From Lachnospiraceae bacterium (lineage in GTDB: Bacteria > Bacillota > Clostridia > Lachnospirales > Lachnospiraceae): a stretch of DNA of 64,000 nucleotides. Each line of letters begins with the position of its first letter. Within the stretch, counting starts at the first letter, position 1. Both the position numbers and the translations under genes were made by a program. The stretch spans positions 1 to 64,000 of the forward strand of contig CAAGFJ010000031.1 of assembly GCA_900769115.1 (NCBI GenBank), read 5' to 3'. The notes beneath the pieces were generated by a model. That model had not been told where the DNA came from. It ran no database searches and worked only from the letters and a program-made list of their open reading frames with translations. Below, one piece after another: positions 55,143 to 64,000 of this stretch.

Positions 55143-56519
55143 ATGAGGAAGACAGCATTGTGGATATTGACAGGCAGTTTGCTTGCATTTGGAAGTATGG
55201 GAATGAATGTAAAAGTCAGTGCGGAGGAGAATACCCAGGTAGAGAAGGAGAATCCGGCGGATGCATCGGACGAGGAACAGGAAAAAGGGTTTGAGATACG
55301 GGGAGAACAGACCTTGTATCTAAGGACAGTGAATGGAACACTGCAATATCCTAAGACAGATCTGGTGCCGGTATTTACCCCGGAAAGTATTGCAGACAGA
55401 AAGATTACATGGACATCCGGGAATCCGGTTGTTGCATGGGTAGATATTAATGGACGGGTAGAAGCGAGAACCACCGGACAGACTGTGATCACGGCAACGA
55501 CAGCCAGTGGCTTGCAGGCAAGCCTGACTATTCAGGTAAAGTATGATGGTATGATCTATAATGCAGACCGGAAAGAAGTTTTTTACGAGGATGGCATATT
55601 ATTGACAAATCGTTTCTATGCAAAGGATGGACAGACCTACTATCTGAGTGCAGATGGAACAAAGCTCATGGGATGGCAGGACATTGCCGGTAAGCGATAT
55701 TACTTTAATAAGAATGGTGCGATGCTTAATGGCTGGCAGACGATCGCGGGGCAGACCTTCTATTTTACAGGCGAGGGTATGATGCTTAATGGCTGGCAGA
55801 GCATTGCAGGTAAGACCTATTATTTTAATGAGAATGGTGTGATGCTGACAGGCTGGCAGACGATCAATGGCAAACGATATTGTTTCAATGAGAATGGCGT
55901 GATGTTGACAATTGGATGGCTTACCGTGGATGGCAGACAGTATTACTTTAATGAAGCGGGGAACATGGTAACGGGCTGGCAGACGATTGACCAGAAACGG
56001 TATTATTTTAATAATGAAGGAGTTATGGTAACAGGTTGGCAGAAGATTAATGGCAAGACCTATTACTTTAATGAAAAGGGTGCTATGCTTGCCGGTGGCT
56101 GGCTTTCTGTGAATGGGAAGATGTATTATCTGGATGATAAAGGTAATTGCGTAACAGGTTGGAAGAAGCTGGCAGGCAAGACATATTACTTTAACAAGAA
56201 GGGTGTTGCTGCAACCGGTTGGAAAACCATTCAGAAGAAGCGTTATCATTTCAGCAAAAAGGGTGTGATGCATACAGGATTCCGTAAGCTTGGCGGTAAG
56301 ACCTATTATTTTGGCAAGAAGGGTGCTATGGCAGCCGGTTGGAAGAAGATTGGTAAAAAGACGTATTATTTTAACAAGAAGGGTGTTATGGCAACCGGTT
56401 GGAGAACAATGAACGGAAAACACTATTATTTTGATAAGAAGGGTGTAATGCAGACAGGTCTGCACACGATACATGGAGTTTCTTATTATTTCTCACCGGA
56501 TGGACATCTGGCTTTGTAG
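55143..56519 (+). CDS. Secreted Ig-like (BIG2) protein with about 15 cell-wall-binding repeats
   Basis: 458 aa; ATG 55143 is chosen since GGAGAG touches the earlier ATG at 55137 and lies 6 nt from this one. Signal peptide about 1-26. Residues about 50-135 form a bacterial Ig-like domain (KITWTSGNPVVAWVDINGRVEA..TTGQTVITATTASG). From about 150 to the end come 14-15 repeats of about 20 residues with GWQ..GK.YYFN..G. The C-terminal repeats are much richer in Lys than the early ones. No enzymatic domain is seen, so this is a wall-bound structural or adhesive protein. Confidence 0.88.
   Translation: MRKTALWILTGSLLAFGSMGMNVKVSAEENTQVEKENPADASDEEQEKGFEIRGEQTLYLRTVNGTLQYPKTDLVPVFTPESIADRKITWTSGNPVVAWVDINGRVEARTTGQTVITATTASGLQASLTIQVKYDGMIYNADRKEVFYEDGILLTNRFYAKDGQTYYLSADGTKLMGWQDIAGKRYYFNKNGAMLNGWQTIAGQTFYFTGEGMMLNGWQSIAGKTYYFNENGVMLTGWQTINGKRYCFNENGVMLTIGWLTVDGRQYYFNEAGNMVTGWQTIDQKRYYFNNEGVMVTGWQKINGKTYYFNEKGAMLAGGWLSVNGKMYYLDDKGNCVTGWKKLAGKTYYFNKKGVAATGWKTIQKKRYHFSKKGVMHTGFRKLGGKTYYFGKKGAMAAGWKKIGKKTYYFNKKGVMATGWRTMNGKHYYFDKKGVMQTGLHTIHGVSYYFSPDGHLAL
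55650..56500 (+). repeat. Tandem cell-wall-binding repeats (coding)
   Basis: About 14 in-frame repeats near 60 bp each, with recurrent AC(A/G)GG(C/T)TGGCAGA and TATTACTTTAA(T/C) blocks. Near-identical neighbours around 55720-55870 suggest recent duplication, while later units diverge. The repeat is coding, not a CRISPR array. Confidence 0.85.
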
Positions 56520-56567
56520 TGGATTGATGGAGTATATCAGGGAGAGTATATGGGAGGAATGATACGT

Positions 56568-57911
56568 ATGAAATGGAGAAAGAATGGAATATTATCTGTA
56601 ATGTTGTATTGTCTGCTGGTTGTTATCTGTGTGGCCGGTGTTTGTACGGGAGCATCTGCAAAAGGTGTTGCAGATTACGGGGCATTGAAGGTGTCGGGGA
56701 CACAGCTTGTCAGCCAGAAGACCGGGGAGCAGGTTGTTCTTCGTGGTGTCAGCACACATGGCATTAACTGGGATGTCGGTTATCCTTATGTGTCGAAGGA
56801 GGCATTTCAGACACTTCGGGATCAATATGCAGTCAATGCGATCCGGCTGGCGATGTATACAACGGAATATTATGGATATTGTGATAAAACGGGTGCATCA
56901 GATAGTCAGAGTACCGTACAGGCTACATTGAAGAAGCGTATTGATACCGGGGTGACAGCTGCCACAGAGCTTGGTATGTATGTGATCATCGACTGGCATG
57001 TATTGAATGATCAGAATCCGAATAAGTATAAGGATCAGGCGAAGGCATTCTTCAAGGAGATGTCTGCACAATATGCGGATTACGATAATGTGATCTATGA
57101 GATCTGTAATGAACCGAATGGAGGAACGACATGGAGTGATATCCGGTCTTATGCAGAGATAATCATTCCGGTGATCCGTGCAAATGATCCGGATGCAATT
57201 GTAATTGTGGGAACCCCGACCTGGTCGCAGGATGTAGATGTGGCAGCCGGAAAGCCGTTGTCCTATGACAATGTATTATATGCTTTGCATTTCTATTCGG
57301 CTACACACAAAGACAGCTACCGCGAGAAGTTGAAGACTGCAGTTGCCAAAGGTCTTCCAGTGATCGTATCGGAATTTGGTGTATCAGAAGCAAGCGGTGC
57401 CGGCAATATCGATACAGCAGAGGCAAAGAAATGGCTAGACGTGTTAGATCAGAATGGAATCAGCTATTTTGCGTGGAGTCTGAGTAACAAACCGGAGTCG
57501 GCTTCCTTACTGAAGGCCGGAATGTCTAAGAAAAGCGGCTGGTCAAAGAATGACCTGTCGCCAGCAGGTAAATGGATTCTTTCACAGTATCCATTGCGAA
57601 GTGGACAGTGGCAGTCGCAGAATCCAGGTGGACTTGCAAAGGTAAAGAACCTGAGAGTTAAAACAAAAGGTGCAAAGCGCATTAAGATTCAATTTGCAGC
57701 CGTGTCTGGTGCAGATGGATATCAGATATTATATGGAACCAGTAAATCATTCGCCAAAGCGAAAAAGAAGATTGTATATAAGAAGATTACGATCATTCCG
57801 GGGCTCAAACGGGGAAAGATCTATTATGTTAAAGTGCGGGCATTTAAGAAGCAGGATGGAAGCCGCAGTTATGGGGCTTTCAGCAAAGCAAAGAAAATGA
57901 AAGTAAAATAG
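56568..57911 (+). CDS. Secreted GH5 cellulase-like glucanase with C-terminal FN3-like domain
   Basis: 447 aa from ATG 56568 (GGGAGG 10 nt upstream). Signal peptide about 1-32. The GH5 barrel shows LRGVSTHGINW, DQYAVNAIRLAMY, IDWHVLND, the acid/base Glu in YEICNEPNG and the nucleophile Glu in IVSEFGVS. A C-terminal fibronectin-III-like domain (about 360-447: VKNLRVKTKGAKRIKIQF, GADGYQILYG) follows. Probably cleaves beta-1,4-glucan or mixed-linkage glucan. No carbohydrate-binding or anchoring repeat is evident. Confidence 0.92.
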   Translation: MKWRKNGILSVMLYCLLVVICVAGVCTGASAKGVADYGALKVSGTQLVSQKTGEQVVLRGVSTHGINWDVGYPYVSKEAFQTLRDQYAVNAIRLAMYTTEYYGYCDKTGASDSQSTVQATLKKRIDTGVTAATELGMYVIIDWHVLNDQNPNKYKDQAKAFFKEMSAQYADYDNVIYEICNEPNGGTTWSDIRSYAEIIIPVIRANDPDAIVIVGTPTWSQDVDVAAGKPLSYDNVLYALHFYSATHKDSYREKLKTAVAKGLPVIVSEFGVSEASGAGNIDTAEAKKWLDVLDQNGISYFAWSLSNKPESASLLKAGMSKKSGWSKNDLSPAGKWILSQYPLRSGQWQSQNPGGLAKVKNLRVKTKGAKRIKIQFAAVSGADGYQILYGTSKSFAKAKKKIVYKKITIIPGLKRGKIYYVKVRAFKKQDGSRSYGAFSKAKKMKVK

Positions 57912-57919
57912 GGAAATAC

Positions 57920-57948
57920 TTGCAAAGTCACATATTTGGTAATATAAT
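57920..57948 (+). promoter_or_regulatory. Promoter of the L,D-transpeptidase gene
   Basis: TTGCAA (57920-57925), 17-bp spacer, TATAAT (57943-57948), right after the glucanase stop codon. Confidence 0.8.
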
Positions 57949-58005
57949 ATCAGATTGTGAAAGAGCACTGAGCAGGAAATAAATACATAGAATGGAGACA
58001 ATATC

Positions 58006-59139
58006 ATGAGAAGATTATCAAACAAGTTATTGATGACTATGATTTTGGGTGGAGCCTTGTGTGTGAGTATGTCGGTCAATGCAACTGTCATTGATGCCAA
58101 ACCAGAAAATGGCGGAACTACGACAGAAGCTTCGTCGGCCACCACGATTCCGGCAGAGCAGTCTACCACACAGGAGAATGGTAAAACTGCGAATGGCTGG
58201 GATGCTTCTAAGAAGTCATACTATAAGGATGGCGTGAAGCTGAAGGGATTCCAGTGGATTGAGGACGATTTGTATTATTTTGATTCAAAAGGTATCTTGT
58301 ATACGAAGAAAGGAATTCAGGCAATCAAGAATAATACTTATTATGTGCAGGATGATTATTCTCTTGCAACCGGTGTATGTGAGGTAGATGGTGAGGCATA
58401 CTATTTTGATACAGAGACTGGTATTATGGCAAAAGAGACTGGTATGGTGAAGCTGAATGGCAATTACTATAACTTTGATGAGGATTCTGTATTGCAGAGT
58501 GGATGGTACCGCAATAAGAAGAATAAGAGATATTATTTTAGCAAAGAGACCTATGCCGCATTAACCGGTTGGAATTATGTTGGTAAGTATAAGTTCTTCT
58601 TTAAGAAGAATGGACAATTGGTACAGGATGTGCGGAACAAGCTGACCAAGAAACAGAAGGCCTCTTATATGATCCGGGTGAACCGGAAGGGCAGCTGCGT
58701 CACGGTATATGCAAAGGATGGTAACAAGGGATATACGGTGCCGGTTGTTGCATTTGTATGTTCTGCAGGCAATCATACACCAAAAGGAACTTTTAAGATT
58801 AAAGATAAGCTGCGTTGGCATGAATTGGACGGACCATCCTGGGGACAGTGGTGTGAGCATCTGACGACACAGATTCTGTTCCATTCTGTATATTATGACA
58901 GAGAGCGTGATAACAAATCATTGAATGTAAAAGCGTATAACAAGTTGGGAACGGTAGCATCTCATGGATGTATCCGGTTAAGAGCAGGAGATGCAAAGTG
59001 GATCTATGATAACTGTGAGATCGGAACTAAGGTAGTCATCTACGATAACAAGAAGGTGCCAGGACCATTTGATCAGCCAAAGGCACAGAAGTTAAGTGCA
59101 AAGCATACATGGGATCCAACCGATCCGGCATTCAAGTAA
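58006..59139 (+). CDS. L,D-transpeptidase with cell-wall-binding repeats
   Basis: 377 aa. Signal peptide about 1-28, a Thr/Glu-rich linker, wall-binding repeats (about 60-205: KGFQWIEDDLYYFDSKG and others), then a YkuD domain. The catalytic motif is SHGCIRLRAGDAKWIYDN, with active Cys near 325, preceded by a His in FHSVYYD. It forms 3-3 cross-links or attaches proteins in peptidoglycan. Two terminators follow. Confidence 0.92.
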   Translation: MRRLSNKLLMTMILGGALCVSMSVNATVIDAKPENGGTTTEASSATTIPAEQSTTQENGKTANGWDASKKSYYKDGVKLKGFQWIEDDLYYFDSKGILYTKKGIQAIKNNTYYVQDDYSLATGVCEVDGEAYYFDTETGIMAKETGMVKLNGNYYNFDEDSVLQSGWYRNKKNKRYYFSKETYAALTGWNYVGKYKFFFKKNGQLVQDVRNKLTKKQKASYMIRVNRKGSCVTVYAKDGNKGYTVPVVAFVCSAGNHTPKGTFKIKDKLRWHELDGPSWGQWCEHLTTQILFHSVYYDRERDNKSLNVKAYNKLGTVASHGCIRLRAGDAKWIYDNCEIGTKVVIYDNKKVPGPFDQPKAQKLSAKHTWDPTDPAFK

Positions 59140-59164
59140 TCCATTACAAAGTGTGAAGAATAAG

Positions 59165-59190
59165 AAAACCTGCTAATCAGCAGGTTTTCT
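59165..59190 (+). terminator. Terminator of the L,D-transpeptidase gene
   Basis: AAAACCTGCT/AGCAGGTTTT (59165-59174/59179-59188) with a 4-nt AATC loop. Confidence 0.88.
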
Positions 59191-59220
59191 TGCTATAACG
59201 GAAGGGAAAAATAGCAGAAA

Positions 59221-59263
59221 AGCGATAAATTGTCTAATAATTCGACAATTTATCGCTTTTTTT
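59221..59263 (+). terminator. Second terminator hairpin before gltB
   Basis: Perfect 14-bp stem AGCGATAAATTGTC/GACAATTTATCGCT (59221-59234/59244-59257) followed by seven T. Tandem terminators isolate gltB from upstream transcription. Confidence 0.9.
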
Positions 59264-59303
59264 CTATTTACAAAATTAAGAAATGATTGTAATATAACAT
59301 CAG

Positions 59304-59360
59304 TTGAAAGACGATGGTACATATACATAATATACAAGTTATAATTAGATAACGTACCAT
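59304..59360 (+). promoter_or_regulatory. Putative promoter and inverted repeat before gltB
   Basis: A possible promoter is TTGAAA (59304-59309), 16-bp spacer, CATAAT (59326-59331). The inverted repeat ATGGTAC (59314-59320)/GTACCAT (59354-59360) encloses 33 AT-rich bases and spans the -10/start area, so it may be an operator or a leader stem. No regulator is identified. Confidence 0.45.
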
Positions 59361-59404
59361 GTGATAATAATATTTGAGTTATGATGTTGGAAAGGAAGAA
59401 AGCG

Positions 59405-62400
59405 ATGGAACAGAGATTTGATGAAGCGACTAAGCGGGAGACCGGTCTTTACCATTCTGAGTTTGAACATGACAATTGCGGTATTGGTGCAGTTGTGAAT
59501 ATCAAAGGTAAGAAGAGCCATGCAACAGTCAACAATGCGTTACAGATTGTTGAGAAGTTAGAGCATAGAGCAGGTAAGGATGCTGAGGGAAAGACAGGAG
59601 ACGGTGTTGGTATTCTTTTGCAGATTTCACACAAGTTCTTCCATAAGGCAGTTGCCTCTCTGGGTGTGGATCTTGGAGAAGAGAGAGATTATGGTATTGG
59701 TATGTTCTTCTTCCCACAGGATGAATTGAAGCGTAACCAGGCTAAGAAGATGTTTGAGGTTATTGTAGAGAAGGAAGGAATGGAGTTCCTTTGCTGGAGA
59801 GAGGTTCCTACAAAGCCGGAGATATTGGGAAAGAAGGCAGTTGATGTGATGCCTTGCATTATGCAGGCATTTGTAAAGCGTCCGGAAGATGTAGAGAAGG
59901 GTCTTGACTTTGATCGGAAGCTATATATTGTAAGACGTGTATTTGAACAGTCTAATGATGATTCTTATGTCGTTTCCTTGTCATCAAGAACAATCGTATA
60001 CAAGGGTATGTTCCTGGTACATGAGCTTCGTCTTTTCTTTGAGGATCTGCATAATGAGGATTATGAGTCGGCCATTGCCTTAGTGCATTCCAGATTCTCA
60101 ACGAATACGACACCAAGCTGGCTGCGGGCACATCCATACCGTTATCTGGTACATAATGGTGAGATCAATACGATCCGTGGTAATGCAGATAAGATGCATG
60201 CCAGAGAAGAGTCCATGGAATCCGAGCATTTCCGTGGTGAGATGCATAAGCTGACACCTGTCGTTGATCCGGATGGTTCGGATTCGGCAAGACTTGACAA
60301 TACATTGGAATTCCTGATGATGAGCGGTATGCCGCTTCCGTTGGCTGTTATGATCACAATTCCGGAACCATGGGAGAATAACCGTTATATGTCACAGAAG
60401 AAGAAAGACTTCTATCAATATTATGCAACCATGATGGAGCCTTGGGATGGACCGGCATCCATCCTGTTTACCGATGGTGATATTATGGGAGCGGTATTAG
60501 ACCGTAATGGTCTGCGTCCTTCCCGTTATATGATCACAGATGATGATAACCTGATCCTTTCTTCGGAAGTAGGTGTATTAGATATTGATCCGAGCCATAT
60601 CGTGATCAAGGAGCGTCTGCACCCGGGTAAGATGTTATTAGTAGATACTGTAGAAGGTAAACTGATCTCAGATGAGGAACTGAAGGAAAAATATGCGGGT
60701 GCACAACCGTATGGTGAATGGTTGGATTCCAATCTGGTATATCTCAAGAATCTGAAGATTCCGAATAAGAAAGTGGAGGAGCATTCAAAGGAGGAACGTG
60801 CCAAGCTGCAGCGTGCCTTTGGTTATACTTACGAGGATCTGAATACGATCCTGCCAATGGCACAGAATGGAACAGAAGCGATTCAGGCGATGGGTACGGA
60901 TACACCATTGGCAGTTCTTTCGGATAAGAAACAGCCATTATTCAATTACTTTAAACAGTTGTTTGCACAGGTAACCAATCCGCCAATCGATGCAATCCGT
61001 GAGGAAGTCGTTACTTCTACTTCGGTTTATCTTGGAGCCGGTGGTAATCTGTTAGAGGAGACACCGGAGAACTGCCGTATGCTTAAGATTATGGATCCGA
61101 TCCTTACGAATCTTGACCTTTTGAAGATCCGGAATATGGATGTAGAGGGATTGAAGGTAGGAGAAGTTCCGATTACTTATTATAAGAACACTTCCTTAGA
61201 GAAGGCAATTGACCGGTTATTCGTAGAGGCAGACCGGTTATACCGGGATGGTGTGAATATCCTGATCCTGACAGACCGTGGTGTGGATGAGAACCATGTA
61301 GCGATTCCGTCACTGTTAGCGGTATCCGCTATGTCACAGCACCTTGTACGGACGAAGAAGAAGACTTCAGTCGCATTGATCTTAGAGAGTGCAGAACCAA
61401 GATGTGTACATCATTTTGCAACATTGTTAGGTTATGGTGCCTCTGCGATCAATCCGTATCTTGCACAGGAGTCTATCCATGAATTGATTGAGACAAACCG
61501 GTTAGATAAAGACTATTATGCAGCCGTCAATGATTACAATTCAGCAATCATTCATGGTATTGTCAAGATTGCATCGAAGATGGGTATCTCTACCATCCAG
61601 TCTTATCAGAGTTCACAGATCTTTGAGGCAATCGGTATTAATAAAGCAGTTGTGGATCGTTACTTTACGAACACAGTCAGCCGGGTAGAGGGTATTGATA
61701 TCAAGGATATTGAGAAGCAGGTGGATGAATTACATTCTGCTGCATTTGATCCGTTAGGTTTAGATATGAACTTATCGTTAGAGTCAAGCGGAAGTCATAA
61801 GTTCCGTAGCGGCAAGGAAGAGCATCTGTATAATCCACAGACGATCCATCTGTTACAACAGGCGACCAGGGTCGGTGATTATAATATGTTCAAGCAGTAT
61901 TCAAAGTTGCTAAATGAAGAGATGGAACCGGTCAATCTGCGTGGATTGATGGAGTTCAACTATCCGGAAAAGGGTGTTCCGATCGAGGAAGTAGAACCAG
62001 CAGATTCGATTGTGAAGCGTTTCAAGACAGGAGCGATGTCATATGGTTCTATTTCACAGGAAGCGCATGAGACATTAGCGATTGCCATGAATATGTTAGG
62101 TGGTAAGTCGAATTCCGGTGAAGGTGGCGAGGACTTGGAACGTCTGACGGTTGGTGCAGATGGCAGAAACCGTTGTTCCGCTATCAAGCAGGTAGCATCC
62201 GGCCGTTTCGGTGTAACGAGTAAGTACTTAACCAGTGCGAAAGAGATTCAGATCAAGATGGCACAGGGAGCAAAGCCTGGTGAGGGTGGACATTTACCGG
62301 GAGGTAAGGTATATCCATGGATTGCCAAGACCAGACATTCAACGCCGGGTGTAGGTCTGATCTCACCGCCACCTCATCATGATATCTATTCGATCGAGGA

Positions 62401-63949
62401 TCTGGCACAGTTGATCTATGATTGTAAGAATGCAAATACAGATGCAAGAATCTCTGTAAAATTAGTATCTGAGGCTGGAATTGGTACGGTTGCTGCCGGT
62501 GTTGCAAAGGCAGGAGCACAGGTTATCCTGGTATCCGGATATGATGGTGGTACCGGTGCGGCACCAGGTAACTCCATCTATAATGCGGGACTTCCTTGGG
62601 AGCTTGGACTTGCTGAGACACACCAGACATTGATCATGAATGACCTTCGGAATAAGGTTATCTTAGAGACGGATGGTAAGCTGATGACAGGCCGTGATGT
62701 TGCAATCGCAGCTATGCTTGGTGCAGAGGAATTCGGCTTTGCAACCGCTCCGTTGGTAACGATGGGCTGTGTTATGATGAGGGTATGTAACTTAGATACC
62801 TGTCCGGTTGGTATTGCAACGCAGAATCCGGAGCTTCGGAAGCGTTTCAAAGGAAAGCCGGAATATGTTGTGAACTTTATGGTATTTATTGCAGAAGAGC
62901 TTCGTGAATACATGGCACGCCTTGGCGTCCGGACAGTGGATGAGTTAGTGGGCCGTACCGATCTGTTAAAGGCAGGTCCGGAGGCTGCTAAGAAGAAGGT
63001 TGACCTGTCAGCAATCCTGAATAATCCATATGCAGACAGTCCACAGAATCACATTGTATATAATAAGAAGAATGTATATGACTTTGAACTGGCCAATACT
63101 GTAGATGAGAAGCTTCTGCTTAAGACATTTAAGGATGCACTTGCCAAGGGACAGAAGAAGAGTGTTGAGATTGATGTGAAGAACACAGACCGTTCGGTAG
63201 GTACGATCTTTGGTTCGGAAATCACGAAGAAATATTATAATACGTTAGAAGAGGATACCTTTACCGTGAAATGTAACGGATCCGGTGGACAGAGCTTTGG
63301 TGCATTTATTCCAAAGGGACTGACACTGGAATTAGTAGGTGATAGCAATGATTACTTTGGAAAGGGTCTTTCCGGAGGTAAGTTAATCGTATATCCACCG
63401 AAGACGATTCAGTACAAGGCAGAGGATAATATCATTGTTGGTAATGTGGCATTATATGGCGCAACCTCTGGTAAAGCATACATTAATGGTATTGCGGGTG
63501 AGCGTTTTGCAGTCCGTAATTCCGGTGCTACGGCAGTATGTGAGGGCGTAGGTGATCATGGATGCGAGTATATGACAGGTGGACGTGTCGTTATCTTAGG
63601 AGATACCGGTAAGAACTTTGCGGCTGGTATGAGCGGCGGTATCGCCTATGTTCTGGATATGAACAGTGACCTGTATATGAAGCTTAACAAAGAGATGGTT
63701 TCTATCGAACAGGTATCCGATAAGTATGATGTCTTAGAGCTTAAGACCATGATCAAAGACCATGTTGCATATACCAATTCAGAAAAGGGTAAGGAGATTC
63801 TTGATAACTTTGGAGAGTATCTTCCAAAGTTCAAGAAGATCATTCCACATGATTATAAGAAGATGATGAACATGATCGTGCAGATGGAAGAGAAGGGACT
63901 TTCTTCTGAACAGGCACAGATCGAAGCGTTCTATGCAATGAAACACTAG
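59405..63949 (+). CDS. gltB: Glutamate synthase large subunit
   Basis: 1514 aa from ATG 59405 (GGAAAGGAAG upstream). The mature N-terminal nucleophile Cys lies in HDNCGIGAVV after a short propeptide. The synthase part shows GLISPPPHHDIYSIEDL, SGYDGGTGAAP, and the 3Fe-4S motif CVMMRVCNLDTC (C-x5-C-x4-C), followed by the C-terminal beta-helix GXGXG domain. It transfers glutamine amide nitrogen to 2-oxoglutarate. gltD follows after 33 bp. Confidence 0.97.
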   Translation: MEQRFDEATKRETGLYHSEFEHDNCGIGAVVNIKGKKSHATVNNALQIVEKLEHRAGKDAEGKTGDGVGILLQISHKFFHKAVASLGVDLGEERDYGIGMFFFPQDELKRNQAKKMFEVIVEKEGMEFLCWREVPTKPEILGKKAVDVMPCIMQAFVKRPEDVEKGLDFDRKLYIVRRVFEQSNDDSYVVSLSSRTIVYKGMFLVHELRLFFEDLHNEDYESAIALVHSRFSTNTTPSWLRAHPYRYLVHNGEINTIRGNADKMHAREESMESEHFRGEMHKLTPVVDPDGSDSARLDNTLEFLMMSGMPLPLAVMITIPEPWENNRYMSQKKKDFYQYYATMMEPWDGPASILFTDGDIMGAVLDRNGLRPSRYMITDDDNLILSSEVGVLDIDPSHIVIKERLHPGKMLLVDTVEGKLISDEELKEKYAGAQPYGEWLDSNLVYLKNLKIPNKKVEEHSKEERAKLQRAFGYTYEDLNTILPMAQNGTEAIQAMGTDTPLAVLSDKKQPLFNYFKQLFAQVTNPPIDAIREEVVTSTSVYLGAGGNLLEETPENCRMLKIMDPILTNLDLLKIRNMDVEGLKVGEVPITYYKNTSLEKAIDRLFVEADRLYRDGVNILILTDRGVDENHVAIPSLLAVSAMSQHLVRTKKKTSVALILESAEPRCVHHFATLLGYGASAINPYLAQESIHELIETNRLDKDYYAAVNDYNSAIIHGIVKIASKMGISTIQSYQSSQIFEAIGINKAVVDRYFTNTVSRVEGIDIKDIEKQVDELHSAAFDPLGLDMNLSLESSGSHKFRSGKEEHLYNPQTIHLLQQATRVGDYNMFKQYSKLLNEEMEPVNLRGLMEFNYPEKGVPIEEVEPADSIVKRFKTGAMSYGSISQEAHETLAIAMNMLGGKSNSGEGGEDLERLTVGADGRNRCSAIKQVASGRFGVTSKYLTSAKEIQIKMAQGAKPGEGGHLPGGKVYPWIAKTRHSTPGVGLISPPPHHDIYSIEDLAQLIYDCKNANTDARISVKLVSEAGIGTVAAGVAKAGAQVILVSGYDGGTGAAPGNSIYNAGLPWELGLAETHQTLIMNDLRNKVILETDGKLMTGRDVAIAAMLGAEEFGFATAPLVTMGCVMMRVCNLDTCPVGIATQNPELRKRFKGKPEYVVNFMVFIAEELREYMARLGVRTVDELVGRTDLLKAGPEAAKKKVDLSAILNNPYADSPQNHIVYNKKNVYDFELANTVDEKLLLKTFKDALAKGQKKSVEIDVKNTDRSVGTIFGSEITKKYYNTLEEDTFTVKCNGSGGQSFGAFIPKGLTLELVGDSNDYFGKGLSGGKLIVYPPKTIQYKAEDNIIVGNVALYGATSGKAYINGIAGERFAVRNSGATAVCEGVGDHGCEYMTGGRVVILGDTGKNFAAGMSGGIAYVLDMNSDLYMKLNKEMVSIEQVSDKYDVLELKTMIKDHVAYTNSEKGKEILDNFGEYLPKFKKIIPHDYKKMMNMIVQMEEKGLSSEQAQIEAFYAMKH

Positions 63950-63982
63950 GATATGTGACGGTTTGAGAAAGGAGTTCGAAGC

Positions 63983-64000
63983 ATGGGAAAGAAAACAGGC
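63983..64000 (+). CDS. gltD: Glutamate synthase small subunit (start only, partial)
   Basis: Only six codons (MGKKTG) are inside the window. They follow AAAGGAG with 9-nt spacing and match the usual start of GltD. Identity rests mainly on its position after gltB. Confidence 0.7.

Noticed and set aside
55599..56474. 291-codon minus-strand frame
   Set aside because: It is opened by the repetitive wall-binding coding repeats on the plus strand and has no expression signals.
55650..56500. CRISPR-like regular spacing of repeats
   Set aside because: The 60-bp period is in frame and encodes diverged GW/YYF protein repeats; there are no unique spacers or cas genes.

Overview
The window looks like chromosome from a Gram-positive anaerobe of the Clostridia, most likely Lachnospiraceae. 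The reasons are the gene order dGTPase-like/dnaG/rpoD/trmK/Nif3, strong AGGAGG-type ribosome binding sites, consensus SigA promoters (TTGACA/TATAAT with 16-18 bp spacers), many wall proteins with YYF/GW cell-wall-binding repeats, and a teichoic-acid-type polymer locus. The family assignment rests on overall character, not on a search.

Layout. (1) 1-391: end of a tRNA operon (partial tRNA, probably His; then Gln, Lys, Leu) with a terminator. (2) about 392-6628: an AT-rich accessory island starting at the tRNA-Leu 3' end. It carries an attachment-site-like scar, two candidate small RNAs, two tiny membrane peptides, the stump of a NucA/NucB-type DNase toxin, a run of probable polymorphic-toxin immunity genes (DUF2625, ankyrin-SUFU, and a YezG-like fusion with a membrane anchor), and a holin/lysozyme pair. 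(3) 6730-15050: replication, transcription and RNA-modification core genes. (4) 15111-17340: rnpB on the minus strand, an AP2-HNH-AP2 gene, and a divergent 3D-domain wall protein. (5) 17404-21487: thrC and the complete preQ0 operon queD-queE-folE-queC. (6) 21501-25576: a compact transcription unit cysD-cysNC-sulfotransferase that makes PAPS and spends it on an unknown acceptor. (7) 25679-42727: galE, lipid kinase, glmM, GH25 lysozyme, then a polyol-phosphate polymer locus: initiating sugar transferase, three CDP-glycerol/ribitol phosphotransferases, GT2, GT-C-like membrane protein, TagGH-type ABC exporter, TarI and TarJ. (8) 42833-45160: a large secreted beta-helix protein on the minus strand. 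(9) 45364-51850: a second glycan operon with three GT2 enzymes, a flippase and three poorly known proteins. (10) 52017-59139: glmS, an LCP ligase and secreted wall proteins (Ig-like plus wall repeats, GH5 glucanase, L,D-transpeptidase). (11) 59405-64000: gltB and the first codons of gltD.

Taken together, regions 6-10 form a surface-building neighbourhood. GlmM and GlmS supply amino sugars, GalE supplies UDP-galactose, TarI/TarJ supply CDP-ribitol, the phosphotransferases and glycosyltransferases build polymers, ABC or flippase systems export them, and LCP, L,D-transpeptidase and GH25 enzymes attach or remodel wall material. The PAPS/sulfotransferase unit immediately upstream suggests that a surface glycan, or a small molecule, is sulfated. 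This is the most interesting hypothesis in the window. The second is the decayed toxin/immunity island at tRNA-Leu.
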